The notes under the pieces: model-generated
The model's input: only the letters and a program-made list of their open reading frames with translations
The model's database searches: none
Told to the model about the DNA's origin: nothing
Translations under genes and position numbers: made by a program
Origin: Hypomesus transpacificus
Taxonomy: Eukaryota; Chordata; Actinopteri; Osmeriformes; Osmeridae
Length of the DNA stretch: 64,000 nucleotides
Reading direction: 5' to 3'
Assembly (NCBI RefSeq): GCF_021917145.1
Contig: NW_025813709.1
Location: 186,001-250,000 of the forward strand
Shown here: piece by piece, positions 39,731-61,249 of the stretch
Layout of the letters: every line of letters starts with the position of its first letter
Position numbering within the stretch: position 1 is the stretch's first letter

Positions 39731-40756
39731 CGCTGCCTTGCTCCAGAGCTGTAGAGACAGCAGGCTGCTGTAAGCTGTGTTAGCTGACTGATCATATGAT
39801 GTCTTTAGGGAGCGCTTAGCCTTGACGGGGGAAGCTAAACATCAAACTGCTTTACTGTTTGTCATTTATTGACTGCATTTGGAACATTACAGTTTAAGAA
39901 AGGGTGTTCTGTGTTTGAGTTCCAGTGGAGTTTATATTTCTGAATATGTTGAATGTTTTGATGTCTGTTATGTCATCTGGTTTGGATCAGTGACATCTCG
40001 ATGCACAGCTGTGATGTCAGGGCTGGCAGATTCACATGCACAGTCTTAATCTGTTCAGTGTTTACAGTTACATCTGACTTTGTTATTCATTCAGCTTCTA
40101 TCCAGAGCGGCGTACTGATGGTGCGTCTAGCAGACGGGCAGAAGACCAGAGGTCAGGAGAGGTTAGAGGAGGTGACAGAGGTCTGAGATGTTATCTACAG
40201 GGGTAAGGAGAGGTTAGAGGAGGTGACAGAGATCTGAGATGTTATCTACAGGGGTCAGGAGAGGTTAGAGGAGGTGACAGAGATCTGAGATGTGCTTACC
40301 TGCAGGAGACACAGGGGACGGCTCAACACTATTTTTGGTCCCAGCTACTTTGTTTCCCCTTGCAGATAGTACCTCCTCATAGTCGTCATAGCGATGGTAC
40401 CCTAGAAGACTCCTGGATAGGAGTGAATAGAACAATCAGCAGAGTTGTGCAACGATGACGCAATGACGATCCTCTCCAACCAATCAGAAGCCTGCAGTGT
40501 TTTCACACAGTAGGACAGAGCTCTCAGGTTTGCCTGATGGAAAGCATCCAGGTGTAACTGAGCTGGTACCAGGCTGTGGAGGAGCGTATTATGGTTCCAG
40601 AGGTTGGTCACTGACAGAGATCTAGATTAATAACTAAAGTGTTGTTAATCCAAACAGAGGATGACTGGAGCCTGCGTTAGTTTAACATGACCTATGAATT
40701 CATGGTGACTGAGTGTGTTTGTAGTCTATCCCACGCTATGATGATGTATGCAGCCT

Positions 40757-40788
<32 letters not shown>

Positions 40789-41444
40789 ACACACACACGA
40801 AGCTCTGGTTCATCTGGAGGAAGTTAGCCTGTCCTCCCTTTTTTCTCTGTTTCCAAACCGTCTTGGCTCACTGTACAGAGGCTCTTGCACCCGTAACAGG
40901 AAGTGATAAGCAAGCACCCGCACAGGAAGTATGCCCAGTAGCTGTGCCGGATGTGGGTTTCTGTGACGTAGAGAGAGAAAGAGAGAGAGAGAGGGGGGGG
41001 TGGGAGAGAGAGAAACAGACACAGTGGATGAAACAGAAAGAGAGCGGGGGATGTTTGCAGCATCAGGTTATGTTATAATGAGCTGCAGAGATGTTGAGAT
41101 GAGAGAGTTGAACATCTGCCTCCTTCCTGTGTGGTTAGATGCTGGTAACGTCTGGCCTGCTAGCTGGTGCAGGCCACTGTTAGCTCAGACGGTTAGCTGT
41201 CCATCTGATGAGGACGTTTAGTCAGCACTTTCACCCTGCTTACCCCCACCCTTCTAACTATCTTAGATCTGCACCTTCTCTCTCTCTCTCCCTCACACAC
41301 ACTCTATGTCTCTCCCCCCTCTCTCCGTCTCACTGTCGTACACACTATCTCTCTCTCATACACTCTCTTCCCCCTCTCCCTCACACACTCTCTATATCTC
41401 TCACCCCCCCCCCCCCCCTCTCTCTCTCTCTCCTGTGTGGTCAG

Positions 41445-41589
41445 GAAGTAGTCTTTCGGCTGACGTGGAAGTGAGAGTGAGTGCGGAGAACATCCATCGT
41501 GCCGCGCCATCGTGAGACGAGGGAACCGGTTCCATCTTCCTCAAAACAGCTTCCTTTGTTTTGATGAAAGCGACTGTCCGTGGTGACTG
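41445..41589 (+). other. Candidate non-coding leader exon of psd4
   Basis: A long pyrimidine tract and AG (cctgtgtggtcag, 41432-41444) precede it, and a consensus donor (actg/gtgagt) follows. It has no long open frame. Its distance to the next acceptor-like site (tctctccgtcag at 42909) makes it a plausible 5'UTR exon. Confidence 0.35.
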
Positions 41590-42364
41590 GTGAGTCCAGT
41601 TAGAAGTGCATCTTTACATCTGTGCTTGTGTTTGATCGCCCAGCACACCAACGGTGAGTGGAGTCTTCCCTTTACACAGGATTAAGGTTTAGACGTAGTA
41701 TCTCAGATGTGGATTAACCCTAGTCTCAGTATCTCAGATGTGGATTAACCCTAGTCTCAGCCTAAATTCTTTGTAGAGGTTTTTTTCTTGCTTCTGGGCC
41801 CTAATCCATGACTGGGAAAGGATTCAACTTGTTGATTCATAACTTTCATTTATCAATTCATTTGTATTCGCTTGAAGCTGACGGCCTAGCGTCAGTTCAA
41901 CTGTACACTCCATTTGCTGTGTGTATATCACTATGTTTGACTTAATTTTGGTTTGTTGACATCAAAATGTAATATCCCAAATGGTGAAGAGAAGGTGCTT
42001 GTGATGGTGGAGCTCAGATGTAGAGAGTCAGAACTAGACCGTGACTGCAGGTGACTCTGCTCAACATGAATCCCTTTGTTTAAATAGTTGGCTGATTGGG
42101 TTTGTTTAGATGTTTGTGAAAACCAGTCTAACCAAGTCCTGTTGTGTGACTAGGTGTGTACACTACCCGTTTACACACCACTCGGGCTTCCCCTTGGCGT
42201 GTGTCGAGTAGAGGAGGTGGAGGGTGCAGCGTGCTGCGGCTTTGATTCAGTAGGAAACACTTATCGAAAGTGGAGCAGAAAGGAGGATTTGGTCGGCAGT
42301 CAAACTCTCTACCTCTAAGCTACACCAACCCCACCGTGTATGATGTTGATATTGTACTGTTGAA

Positions 42365-42905
42365 CCTGAGTCCTGTCTCTCTAACCCTAGCCCTGTCTCT
42401 CTAACCCCTAGTCCTGTCTCTCTAACCCTGAGTCCTGTCTCTCTAACCCTGAGTCCTGTCTCTCTAACCCTGAGTCCTGTCTCTCTCACCCTGAGTCCTG
42501 TCTCTCTAACCCTGAGTCCTGTCTCTCTCACTGTGAGTCCTGTCTCTCTCACCCTGAGTCCTGTCTCTCTCACCCTGAGTCCTGTCTCTCTCACCCCGAG
42601 TCCTGTCTCTCTAACCCTGAGTCCTGTCTCCCTCACCCTGAGTCCTGTCTCTCTAACCCTGAGTCCTGTCTCTCTAACCCTAGCCCTGTCTCTCTAACCC
42701 TAGCCCTGTCTCTCTAACCCCTAGTCCTGTCTCTCTAACCCTGAGTCCTGTCTCTCTTACCCTGAGTCCTGTCTCTCTTACCCTGAGTCCTGTCTTTCTA
42801 ACCCTGAGTCCTGTCTCTCTAACCCTGAGTCCTGTCTCTCTTACCCTGAGTCCTGTCTCTCTTACCCTGAGTCCTGTCTTTCTAACCCTGAGTCCTGTCT
42901 CTCCG
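42365..42905. repeat. 21-bp minisatellite (gagtcctgtctctctaaccct)
   Basis: About 25 copies of gtcctgtctctctaaccctg type, with taac/cacc/ttac variants, run up to the acceptor-like site at 42909. The antisense RETGLRV ORFs are artefacts. Confidence 0.93.
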
Positions 42906-42951
42906 TCAGTCCTCAGCTCACGCCAGCCCCGGAAGCAGCCCAGCAGACAAC

Positions 42952-43008
42952 ATGACGACGCCACTGAGATCTGCTTCCAGGATGAACGCTGCAACTAGCT
43001 TAGCTTAG
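42952..43008 (+). CDS. Candidate upstream ORF in the psd4 leader
   Basis: ATG at 42952 (context aacATGA, A at -3) opens an 18-codon frame ending at TAG 43006-43008, before the main start at 43143. It counts only if this region is in the mature 5'UTR, which the acceptor at 42909 suggests. It could dampen translation of psd4. Confidence 0.3.
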   Translation: MTTPLRSASRMNAATSLA

Positions 43009-43142
43009 CATAGCCCAGCCTTACCTAGCCTAATTTAGCCTAGCATAGCATAGCCCACCCTAGCCTAGCATAACCCACCCAGCTTAGCTTAGCATCATCC
43101 TCACTACCAGGTAGGCCTGAGGCCTGAGTGAAGGCCTAGCTG

Positions 43143-50725
<7,583 letters not shown>

Positions 50726-51480
50726 CCGGGGCACTTCCTGCTGCTGCTAGGAACTGTGGGTACTGTAGTCCCAACTGAAGGGTCTGGGAGAGAAGTGAGA
50801 ACTCCAACATTTTAATCTCTGAAAACTTTTGATACTTTCTGTTACATCCACGTGGACTGTTTTATGGAGAGAGGACGTTGTGACCTTTAGAACTCCATCT
50901 CTCACCCCTCCATCTCTCACCCCTCCATCTCTCACCCCTCCATCTCTCACCCCTCCATCTCTCACCCCTCCATCTCTCACCCCTCCATCTCTCACCCCTC
51001 CATCTCTCACCCCTCCATCTCTCACCCCTCCATCTCTCACCCCTCCATCTCTCCACTGTCTGGAGTGTGTTCCTCTTCAGTACTTGTATTAATCTCAATC
51101 TCAGTGTTTCTGGTGTTGGCCACAGGAGGGCGCCACATACCACCACATCGAACATGAAGGATCCAACATGGTTGACGACTTGAGTCAAACTCGTTTATGT
51201 GTTCCGGTACTTTGTTAAAGTTATGTTTATGTTTTGTTAACGTGTTTTGTTGTTGATATTGCTGATATACATTGTATTTTTTATTTTTGTAATGCCGTTC
51301 TTTAGTAAAATAATTTTCTAAACTTTAATCTGGGATTTATGTCAGATGCCTCCCTTCCTTGAAACTTCAGAGCAGCTAACAGCAGTTAATGCCTCATCCT
51401 GAAATGCATCCTGTTTAAATCATTTAAAATTACACATTTAAATCCTAGACAACTCTCTACATTAAAGTTACATTTACCAC
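50726..51480 (+). other. psd4 3'UTR
   Basis: It follows the TGA at 50723-50725. It includes a 15-bp minisatellite (catctctcacccctc, about 11 copies, 50897-51050). The only poly(A) candidate is ATTAAA at 51461-51466, so the end is uncertain. Confidence 0.5.
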
Positions 51481-51514
51481 CATGGAACTACATAGCAACA
51501 CATTTGACCCCAGC

Positions 51515-51662
51515 GTTGCTACGGCGCTACATGGTGTTGCTACGGCGCTACAGGGTGTTGCCACGGCGATACATGGTGTTGCCACGGCGCTACATGTTGT
51601 TGCTACGGCGCTACATGTTGTTGCTACGGCGCTACATGGTGTTGCCACGGCGCTACATGGTG
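51515..51662. repeat. 20-bp minisatellite (gttgctacggcgctacatgg)
   Basis: About seven copies with gcta/gcca variants. Confidence 0.9.
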
Positions 51663-53129
51663 TTTCCAGGCCGTGCGTCTGCTCCAGGTGGGAAGTGTGA
51701 CCTCTGCAATGACCCCTGCTGGCAGCTCTGGGCCGGGGTTAGAGGTCAGGTGTGCTCTTTCTCTGGGACATCTTCAGCTGAGGTCGTCCTGGAGAGTGTG
51801 ACAATGAGGAGGCCGAATGTGTCAGAAGGGCCCTCGCTGTACGTCCCCCAGCCCCCCCTGCCCCCCCTGTCCCCTGCCCCCCCTGTCCCCCTGCCCCCCC
51901 TGTCCCCCAGCCCACCCAACCCTCCCTGTGGATTCCTGCTCCTCCACGCCAACAAACAGTAGACATGACAGGGGAAGAGGAGGAGGAGGAGGAGGGTGGA
52001 AAGAGGAAGAAGAGAGGCTGGGAAAGGAGGTAAGGAGTACAAGAAGAGAGAAGGGGGGGAGAGGGGTAGAGGAGAGGACCTGAGAAAGAGAGGAGAGGAG
52101 AGGAGGAGGAGAAGTGGACCCTGCAGCAGCTTCAGGGTTCAGAGGGCACCCTTCACAGAGAGCTTTTTGTTCCGCCCTCTACCCCCTCCACCCTCCACCC
52201 CCTCCTGGTCTGGTGAGCTCTGTGGTGCCCTGGTCAGGCCTGGCTGGCTCATTAAGGAGCAGGCCAGCGCCGGGGTCGTTAGAGGCTGGCCTGGGCCTCA
52301 GTCTGCCCTGCTCTCCCTCTCAGACCAGCCTATCTCTCCCTCCCTGCTCTCCCTCTCAGACCAGCCTCTCTCCCTCCCTGCTCTGCCTCTCACCCTGGGA
52401 TACACACACACTTCATCTTGTTTTGAACACTGCCCAGCACTCACTGCCTCTCATTTAGCCTGGTGCAAACATTCCACACGCACATTCATTACACACCACA
52501 CACACTCCACACCACATATGCCCCACACACACACCCGGCACTAATCCTGTTTTGAACTCTGTCCATCTTTTATAACCTCTACTAAACACACACACACAGA
52601 CACACACACACACCCAGCAGTGTTTCCCACTCTCTGGTTGGGTTTCTTTCCCTCCATGTCTCCCCTAACAGACATCCTCCATCTGGGTCCTCCACCATGA
52701 TGCTGTTAGCTGCTGGGTCATCTCCTATCCTCAACTACCTTTCCTCTCCCTCAGTACTCCCTCAGCTGTTAGCTCCCACTACACCTCTCTCTCTCCTCTC
52801 TTGCTCTCTCGCTCTCTCGCTCTCTCGCTCTCTCTTCTCCTCCTTTCTCCTCTCTCTCTCGCTCTCGCTCTTGCTCTCTCTCTCACACACCAGGCATGCA
52901 CGCTGAAACAAAAGCATCTGCTAAATGAACTGATGAAGGATTCATCCTATTCACTGTACACAAATACTACACACTACACCACACACAAACCAAAGAGGAG
53001 ACTGAGCTATGTTTAGAATATGATAATAATGTGTTCACTGAGAAGACATTTATATCCAAGACAACTTATAGTAGCGTTGAACATCCGGTCGAATGCTCGA
53101 AACACTGAGCTGTGGCCTCCTGTAGGTGG

Positions 53130-53520
53130 AGCATTTTGGCCTCCTCCCTCCTGTCCTCCTCCCTCCTGTCCTCCTGTCCTCCTCCCTCCTGTCCTCCTCC
53201 CTCCTGGCCTCCTCCCTCCAGTCCTCCAGTCCTCCTCCCTCCAGTCCTCCTCCCTCCTGTCCTCCTGTCCTCCTCCCTCCTGTCCTCATCCCTCCTGTCC
53301 TCCTCCCTCCAGTCCTCCTCCCTCCTGGCCTCCTCCCTCCTGTCCTCCAGTCCTCCTCCCTCCAGTCCTCCTCCCTCCTGTCCTCCTGTCCTCCTCCCTC
53401 CTGTCCTCCTCCCTCCTCCCTCCTCCCTCCTGTCCTCCTCCCTCCAGTCCTCCTGTCCTCCAGTCCTCCTCCCTCCAGTCCTCCTCCCTCCAGTCCTCCT
53501 CCCTCCTGTCCTCCTCCCAG
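53130..53520. repeat. Minisatellite ctcctccctcctgtc
   Basis: A 15-bp unit with ctgtc/cagtc/ctggc variants and interspersed 9-bp units, about 25 copies. It yields long Pro/Ser and Gly/Arg ORFs with no coding value. Confidence 0.92.
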
Positions 53521-54281
53521 ACGGTCCCAGCAGCGCCTGCTGTCTGGGTCCTCTGCATCTGTCCCTGTCCTCATCCCAGACATGTCCATTCAGCCTGCCC
53601 AGTAGACCCAGACCCAACCCGACCCACTCAGGACCAGCGTCGCTGCCCTGGAGGACGTCTGCGCTCATACTGAAGGGGCCTCTTACAGGAACAGTTAAGG
53701 TAAAGTGCCTGGCTTGAGGGCTTGTTAATGCTCGACCTGACTTTGCCCTCTTCCACATACTCTCTTGCCTCTTACTGACTCATCCAAGACTGCCTCTTCT
53801 GCCTGAACTGCTTCTACCTGCCTCTTCTGCCTCTTTGAATGTGGCTTTGGATCTGCATTTTCAGGATTCAGCACCGTAGAAACGCACTTTATAACTCTGC
53901 TTCGATACATGAAACACTGCGTCCAAAGTCATTGATGGTGGGTAACAGTAGATGTCATTCACATCAGCTGTAAGCCGTCCTAGGAAGCTAGATGAAGCGT
54001 TTAGACCAGGACAGGCTCTTTAGGGCCTGCACACTAACAAAGAGCTGTGCCACTCTTGTCTGGCTCCGCCCCCAAGCCCAGAGTTCAGATCCACACCTGG
54101 GGGCAGTACCCGATACCACACAGATCCTATCCTGCTGTGAGTCACCTTAGGTACCTGTGTGTGTGTGTGTGTGACTTTAAAATGTGCGTTTCTCTTGATG
54201 TCTTCAGTCAATAGTTCTTCCTGCCCTGAGGGCTGTGTGCAGATAGGTGTGTGTGTGTGTGTGAGGCCAGTCACACAGAGA

Positions 54282-54325
<44 letters not shown>

Positions 54326-55779
54326 CCAGTCACACAGAGAGCACCTGTGTGTCCCTCTCAGGGCCTCCCCAGCTCCTCCTGTTTGACCGCTGCTTTGCCT
54401 TCCAGTCGCTCTCCTCTTAAACAGACAGATCACGCTTCCAGAAGCTTCCAGGAACGGCAAATGGAAACTTCTCAGGTGTGGCAAGGTGTTCCCTCCCACG
54501 ACGGAACAGTCTAGAAACGGTGGTTCTAACTGATATTTAAATCCAAGTGCTTCTGCATTTTGTTTGAGAGAGAGGGGGAGGGAGAGACAGAGAGGGAGAG
54601 ACAGGGAGAGAGAGAGGAAGGGAGAGATGGTCCGTGATATGGACACTATCACTCAGAAGTGAACATGACATTCCAGAACAATACGCTCATTTTAAACTGT
54701 TTATTCACTTTGATGGGGGGAGGCTGGGGGTGAGGGGGGAGGCTGGGGGTGAGGGGAGCCCAGAAGAGAGAGGATCTTTATGTAAGGGACCAACTGGGTT
54801 CACATTAATGTAGCAAACTCCATCCAGATCAATTAACGAAGGTGATGTGTTCACTCATACAATCTGGGTTAAGTGCTTTTCTCCCCGACACAATGGCTCC
54901 ACTCACTGCGACGGGCGAGAGACAACAGGCCCTGGAGTCCTGCCTCGCCAGCCGCCTTTCTGCCTCTAAAACAACAGCCTCCTGCCTTTCAGCCGGCCGG
55001 ACAAACACTGTCACAGGCACAATGCTCCTGTCCTGTATGAGCGGGTGGGCTGGTGTCTGGGGAGGGGGGATGAGGGGAGGGGGGATGAGGTGAGAGGGAG
55101 AAGGGGGAGGGGGGAATGTTAGTTTCCAGCTGACTGGAGTGGACCAGCGCCGAGTCGTCACTCCTATTAGTGCACACTACTTCCTGTTTCAGTTGAAGTC
55201 TTGGTTCACACACACACACGCTCATACACACATCCAGACAACTTGACACCACATTGTCCCTGTGTATGTTTAACCCACACCCCCCTCCCCTCCCCTCCTC
55301 TCCCCTCCTCTCCCCCCCCCCAGCCCTGGCCCAGTCAGCTGTTCTGGTCGGGTGCCTGTATTGTGCAGCAGGGCTCATTACTAGCAGCACTGTGGGCCAA
55401 AGCCCTCACCCTAATAGGCCCTCTGTCCCCCTGAGGGAGAGGGAAGGAGGTGGATGGGTAGGGGAAGAGGTAGAGAGAGAGATGGAAGGAAAGAGAGAGG
55501 GGGGGGGAGAGGGAGAGAGAGGGAGATGGAAAGAAAGAGACCAGGGTAAAGAGGGTGAGAGAGGAGAGGGTATTTCTGATGGGATTGTTTGGGGCAGTAT
55601 AATGTTGTTTTTTCTGCTCTGGCTGTGCGATTGTTAATGTTTAACATTTGCAGTCGTTATTCTCCTGGCAGTTGGTCAGCTGGCGCTGAAGGCTCTGGAA
55701 TCTGAGTGTGGTGCTTTGAAGGGATTGCCTCATTTTAACACTGCTCCAGAAAACAGCGGGCGCATTTACTTTAAAGCTC

Positions 55780-55884
<105 letters not shown>

Positions 55885-57492
55885 AGCCTATTTCTGCATG
55901 CTTGCACAGGGAACTGAAAAAAAGAGTAAGTTGATGGGCTGGATGTTTGGGTATGGGTCTGCGGACAGGACAGAGGACGGCTTTCTAGGTTTCAGGGGTT
56001 TTCATCGATGGAAAGTAGAGAGATTAAAGAGAATGAGGGAGTGAAAGAAAGCAGCAATACAGATAAAATAAAGAAATAATGATGACATAAAAAGAAGAAA
56101 AGTGAGAGAGAGTGAAAGAAAGAAGGGAAGTGGATACAGTAAACAGGAAGTTGTCAGGTTTCATCTCCGTCAGATGTAACATTCTGGCCTGGCTGCATTG
56201 TGAGGTTCGCCGCTTAGCCTATCACTGATATTGTGTACTTAAAACCATTTTCTCCATAGTCAGTCCATAACCTTAATTTGATTTGATTTCGTGGTTCCTA
56301 GATATGGTTTGATAGTTTTGTGATAGATTAAGGACAGGAAGTACGGGGCTCAGCTCGTATTAAACCCCCAAAAACGGCGCGAGGCGTTAACGTAGCAGAA
56401 CACACTTGAATCAATAGATCACATTGTGTTTATATTGTCCTACTGTTCAGCATATGTAGAAAAACGCCAATTAGGCTACCATTGCTAAACTGTCTCAATA
56501 ATTTAAAAGCACTTGCGGGTAGGCTACCGCAGAAACGTGTTCGTCTAGGTTTTTAAATCACCACAGAAGTCGGTTTAGAAAAAGGAAAATATAAATGACC
56601 GTTTTGGATTAAATTAATTTGGTTTGAGTTTTTGAAGGCCTTCTGGAACACCTAACTCGCTGGGCTTCACCACGAGGTGTGGTCCCGCTTTTCACGCGCA
56701 GCTTACAAGAGGCTATCCATCAAGTCCAGCGCGCGCCTTTGACTGCTGGTCCAGGTGGGCCGCGGCACCGCCGAACCGTAGCCTCGTTACCGCGGTATAA
56801 TAATGAGGCCGCAAAAGGGGGAGAAATAATTGCAAATAAAACTACATGATGCAGAAAATAAAAAAAGAAATTAAACAGATGCGCATGTTTTCAGGATCAT
56901 TGCTTTCGTCCTCGTGCGTTTTCTGTAATTCGCTGAGTTGCTGATAATATGCAGCTGCAGATTTGAGCAAATGACAAAGTAATAGTCTCAATAACAATAC
57001 TTCTAACAAATATAAAAAGAACAATAATGGCTGATAATGAAAATATGCAATACGATTATTATTGATAGTAGTCCTATTAATGACAATATCAACATTATTA
57101 TTGTTGTGGCAAATGTTCATTATTTTAGTTATAATAAAAACTTAGACTTTAGCCTTTTTAGTTTATTTTTATAATTTAAAAATCAAAATTGTTAACTTTA
57201 AATTTAACAAAAGTAAATGGAGCTTTCAGGACACCCAATAGGAAGGTTTCATAACAACATCGTCTTTTCCCATTCTGCGCGAGAGGACTAAAACCTTCAC
57301 CTCCCGCTCTGTAATATTGCAGAACTATGACTTGCTTCTCAAATACGCTACATTTGTGTAACAATTTGAAACATTTCAGTCTTTTGTCCAACTGTTTTTC
57401 ACATTGTGTAAGAGCAAAAATTGCCTAAATGATAGCCTTAATGAATCAAACATAACAAACAGTAAACAGCGCAGTAAAAAAGTTTGTCATGC

Positions 57493-58825
57493 TTTATTTT
57501 AATTAAAATAATTCTTTAGAAATTCATTATTTACATCTTCAATAATATTAATACCAGTATAAGAAAAAAATAGTCACAGTTCTTACGAAACATCAGCATG
57601 ACAACAAACTCGAAATATCGTTAAAGGAAAAAAATCTTTAAAGAGTTTAGTGTTTTTCAGATATTTAAACCATTGATCCCCAAACTATTCCTTCCCACAA
57701 ATCATCCTTATAATAAAATTGCAATTCTTCCTACGGAGCGGTTTATACAGTATTTACATATTGCCATAGAAGCCCCACATCGATCAGACGACACAGGGCC
57801 TCAAGAGGGCATTCTAACATGACGCAGTTAACTCTCTCCGTCTCAGTCTCTTCAAGGCTTTGGCTCGGCGGGCGAGCGTCGGAAAGCAGAACATAAGATG
57901 GCTGGATCTGTTAACAAGCCTGTTGTTATCATACTGTCATCCAGTGTATTTACCTCTGTGGTTTTTTAAATTTTTGAATGGAAGCTCCGACACTGAAATG
58001 TATGTTTCCCAAGTAGAAGGAGAAACCTTGGAAACACACCTGTACTGAGGAGATGAGAGATCACCTGATCACATCGTCATGGAGAGTTTTGTAAACTAAA
58101 TGCAAATAGAAACATCGCACAAGAGCAGCTGTCGCCAAAGCAACAACCTATCATTGATGTCACCAGGAAGTCATGGTCCTTTTCCAGAGCTCATTTAGTC
58201 CTTACATTCTGGGACAGAAGTCTGAGATGACATCCACCTCAGTGGAGACTATGGGGAAGGTCTTTCCAGTGATGAAAATGAGCCATAAGGCTGGATGTTC
58301 ATAGGATCAAATCCATGCACCCTAGACAAGCCCATATGTTTTATTTTCACTAGTCATCTTTTGTATGCACCAATTGTATGTTGTTTTAGATAAAAAGCGA
58401 CTGCTAAATGAGTCAAATATAAATGTAAAATATTTGTCACAATGCTTGTGGATGAATTACAGTGACAGCATGTGTAAACCGGTTTGTGTTCCAAGTTATA
58501 CCTGAAAATGTCAACAAAAGAGCCTGATGCTGTGAAAGTCTGTTGTGCTGGTTCAGTCTGAACTCTGCAGACAAGTTCAGCTGTCTTGTGCTGGCATGGA
58601 ATGCATCAATAGCGTACTGTCCCTTCTTCCTCAGGTTCCTGTCTCCTCACTTCCTACTTCCTGTTCTGGTCCTCCTGCCTGCTACTTCCTGGTCCCCTTG
58701 TCCTCAGCTTCCTGTCCCCTCCTCCTCCTTCCTGTCCAGCTCCAATGTACTTCCTGTCCCTTTCTAATGCTTCCTGTACTGGTCCAGGGTACTTCCTGCC
58801 CCCCCCCCCCCCTGTGTGGGAGGAG
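57493..58825 (-). other. Probable pax8 3'UTR
   Basis: It follows the TAG stop (58828-58826, minus). TTTATT at 57493-57498 is AATAAA on the minus strand. A fish repeat tail (aaaaagcgactgctaaatga) lies near 58393. A CCTCCTTCCTGTCC-rich tract is at 58640-58800. Confidence 0.5.
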
Positions 58826-59149
58826 CTAAAGGTGGTCGTAGGCGGCGGAGGAGTGGGGTCCACTGCGCGAGGCTGTGCTGTAGTAGTAGGGGGATCCTGC
58901 AGGGGGCGACAGAGGGAGTTAAGCAGTGGAGGGGACTGGAGCTGCCGGCTTTGATGGACCCAATGTGGAGCCCAGATCAGAACTGATCCCCTCACACACA
59001 GCACAACAGCAGATGGTTCAGCTGGAAATCTCACTGCGCTGATTGTTTGTCCTGGATACAGTGTTGTGTCTGACTGTGTGTGTCTGTTTTATGTGTGTCT
59101 GATAGTGTTTCTCTCCTTTTTCCTCATACTCGCTTTCTTTTTCTCTTGT

Positions 59150-59216
<67 letters not shown>

Positions 59217-61209
59217 GGTGAATCTAGGTCCTGTGTCTTGTTGATCACCAGAGAAACCAGCTGATTCAAGGTGACATCCCACCTTGTGACTCTGGCTGAC
59301 TCTGGCTGGCTCTGATTGGCCCGACCAGCCCAGGTAACCGTGGCAATGAGCCTACCTCCTGGTTACTGAGTAACTATGTGAGACAACGTTGTACTGGTAT
59401 TGTGACCTCAGACCAACACACACTTTTCACTTTTCAGAGTTTTCACCTCTGAATTCTGACTAACTTGTGCAAAATGTTCACAATATATACAAAGAGCGCG
59501 TTCTATATTAAGATGCTTTCAAGTAACTATTAAAATATCTTATGAAAGCTCTGTACTCCATCCCCTACAACTCCTTCAGATTTCCCCAGAATACTGTGTG
59601 TTTAGCCTCCCTGTGCTGTGGTCTGTTCAGTGTCCCTGTGCTCTGGTCTGTTCAGTCTCCCTGTGCTCTGGTCTGTTCAACCTCCCTGTGCTGTGGTCTG
59701 TTCAGTCTCCCTGTGCACTGGTCTGTTCAGTCTCCCTGTGCACTGGTCTGTTCAGTCTCCCTGTGCACTGGTCTGTTCAGTGTCCCTGTGCTCTGGTCTG
59801 TTCAGTCTCCCTGTGCTCTGGTCTGTTCAGCCTCCCTGTGCTCTGGTCTGTTCAGTCTCCCTGTGCTCTGGTGAAGCTGTCTCCCTGCTGTAGGTGAGGA
59901 GGGGGGCCTGAGGCCCAGACTCACCCAGAATGCTGGAGTTAAACCTCCAGGCTTCGCTGTAGGAGGTGTAGGGTGTGTAGGACTGCCCCGAGTAGTCTGC
60001 TCCTGGAGGACACACAAGCTGGAGGTCACACACACACGCTGGAGATACACACACACACACGCTGTATACACACACCTTACACACACACGCTGTATACACA
60101 CACCTTACACACACTGCTGTTTCAACACCCTTGCAGCTATGAGGAGAAACGCAGGGACAGAATGAATCTGGTTTATTCTTTAGCAGAGCACCCAGCTCTC
60201 TAGAATGTTCTTTAGTGTTCGACCGGGGCAGTTTGCCCCTCCGCGGGCGTCTGCTGGGCCTGTGATTCAGTGACGGTTAGAGCAGCTTGTAAACCATTAA
60301 TCTGCAGTCCAGGTGGAGGCGGGGCAGCTCCCCTCCGCTCACTGGTGCGTGTCACTAGTCTCAGCGTCCTCCTCCTTAACGCTTCCCTCCTCCTCCTCCT
60401 CCTCCTCCTCCCCCTCCTCCCCCTCCTCCTCCTCCTTAACTCTTTCCTGGCCCTCTGTCCACACCGCCTCCTCTTACTCCTCCGCCTCCTTTTCCTCTCC
60501 TTAACACTCCCCCTCCCTCCCTTCCTCTCCTCCTCTCCATCCCTCACTTCCTCCTTCATTCTTTCCAGCTTTCCCTGTCTCTACCCCCTTCTCTTCTTTC
60601 CTCCTTTTTTAACATTCCAATATCTAATTGGTAATTATGTTGGCTGGATTGAATCCCTGCCCCCCCCTTGACCCCCCCTCCTGTGAGTAATTGTGTATGA
60701 ACGCTTCCTCACAGCAAGCCCAGGAGAAAAATAATAAATCAGAGCCTCTCATTTCGCGCTTCGAAGGGCAGACTTCAAATAAAAAAGGCACATCACACCA
60801 CACACACACTAAACACATCACACTACACACACACACACACACATCACACATCAAACCACACACACACACCACAAAGACATCCACTCGTCCTGCACCCAGG
60901 CAGGCCTACTCTGCCACCCTATGCGCCCCCCCTCCCCTCACCCCCCTGTCCCCCCGCCCCCGCCCCCTCCCCCTCGGGTGGGCCCCCCGTTCCCATGGCA
61001 ATGTGTGGTCGGAGGGGCTGTGTGGGGGTGGGTGCAGCAGGGCGGAACCCCAGCCTGCTCCCCGTACCCCCCGGGCCTGGCTGCCTGTCCCAGCATGCAG
61101 TTCACCAGCCCAACAGGCTACTCATTTACCAGCCCTGCCTCTCTGCTAATCTGCTGACCTGCCCCCCAGACCTCCGCACAGCTCTCTCTCCCTTTCTGTT
61201 TCCCTCCCT

Positions 61210-61249
<40 letters not shown>

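Larger units (their letters stand above)
39461..42909. other. Non-coding region 5' of psd4
   Basis: No supported coding exon. It contains TG repeats (39490-39730), a 55-bp direct repeat (40135-40290, gtcaggagaggttagaggag), CA and CT repeats (40755-40800, 41275-41432), one candidate leader exon (41445-41589) and a 21-bp minisatellite (42365-42905). Confidence 0.6.

Noticed and set aside
52800-53720. Overlapping Pro/Ser and Gly/Arg-rich ORFs
   Set aside because: They are produced on both strands by a ctcctccctcctgtc repeat, without splice sites, start context or homology.
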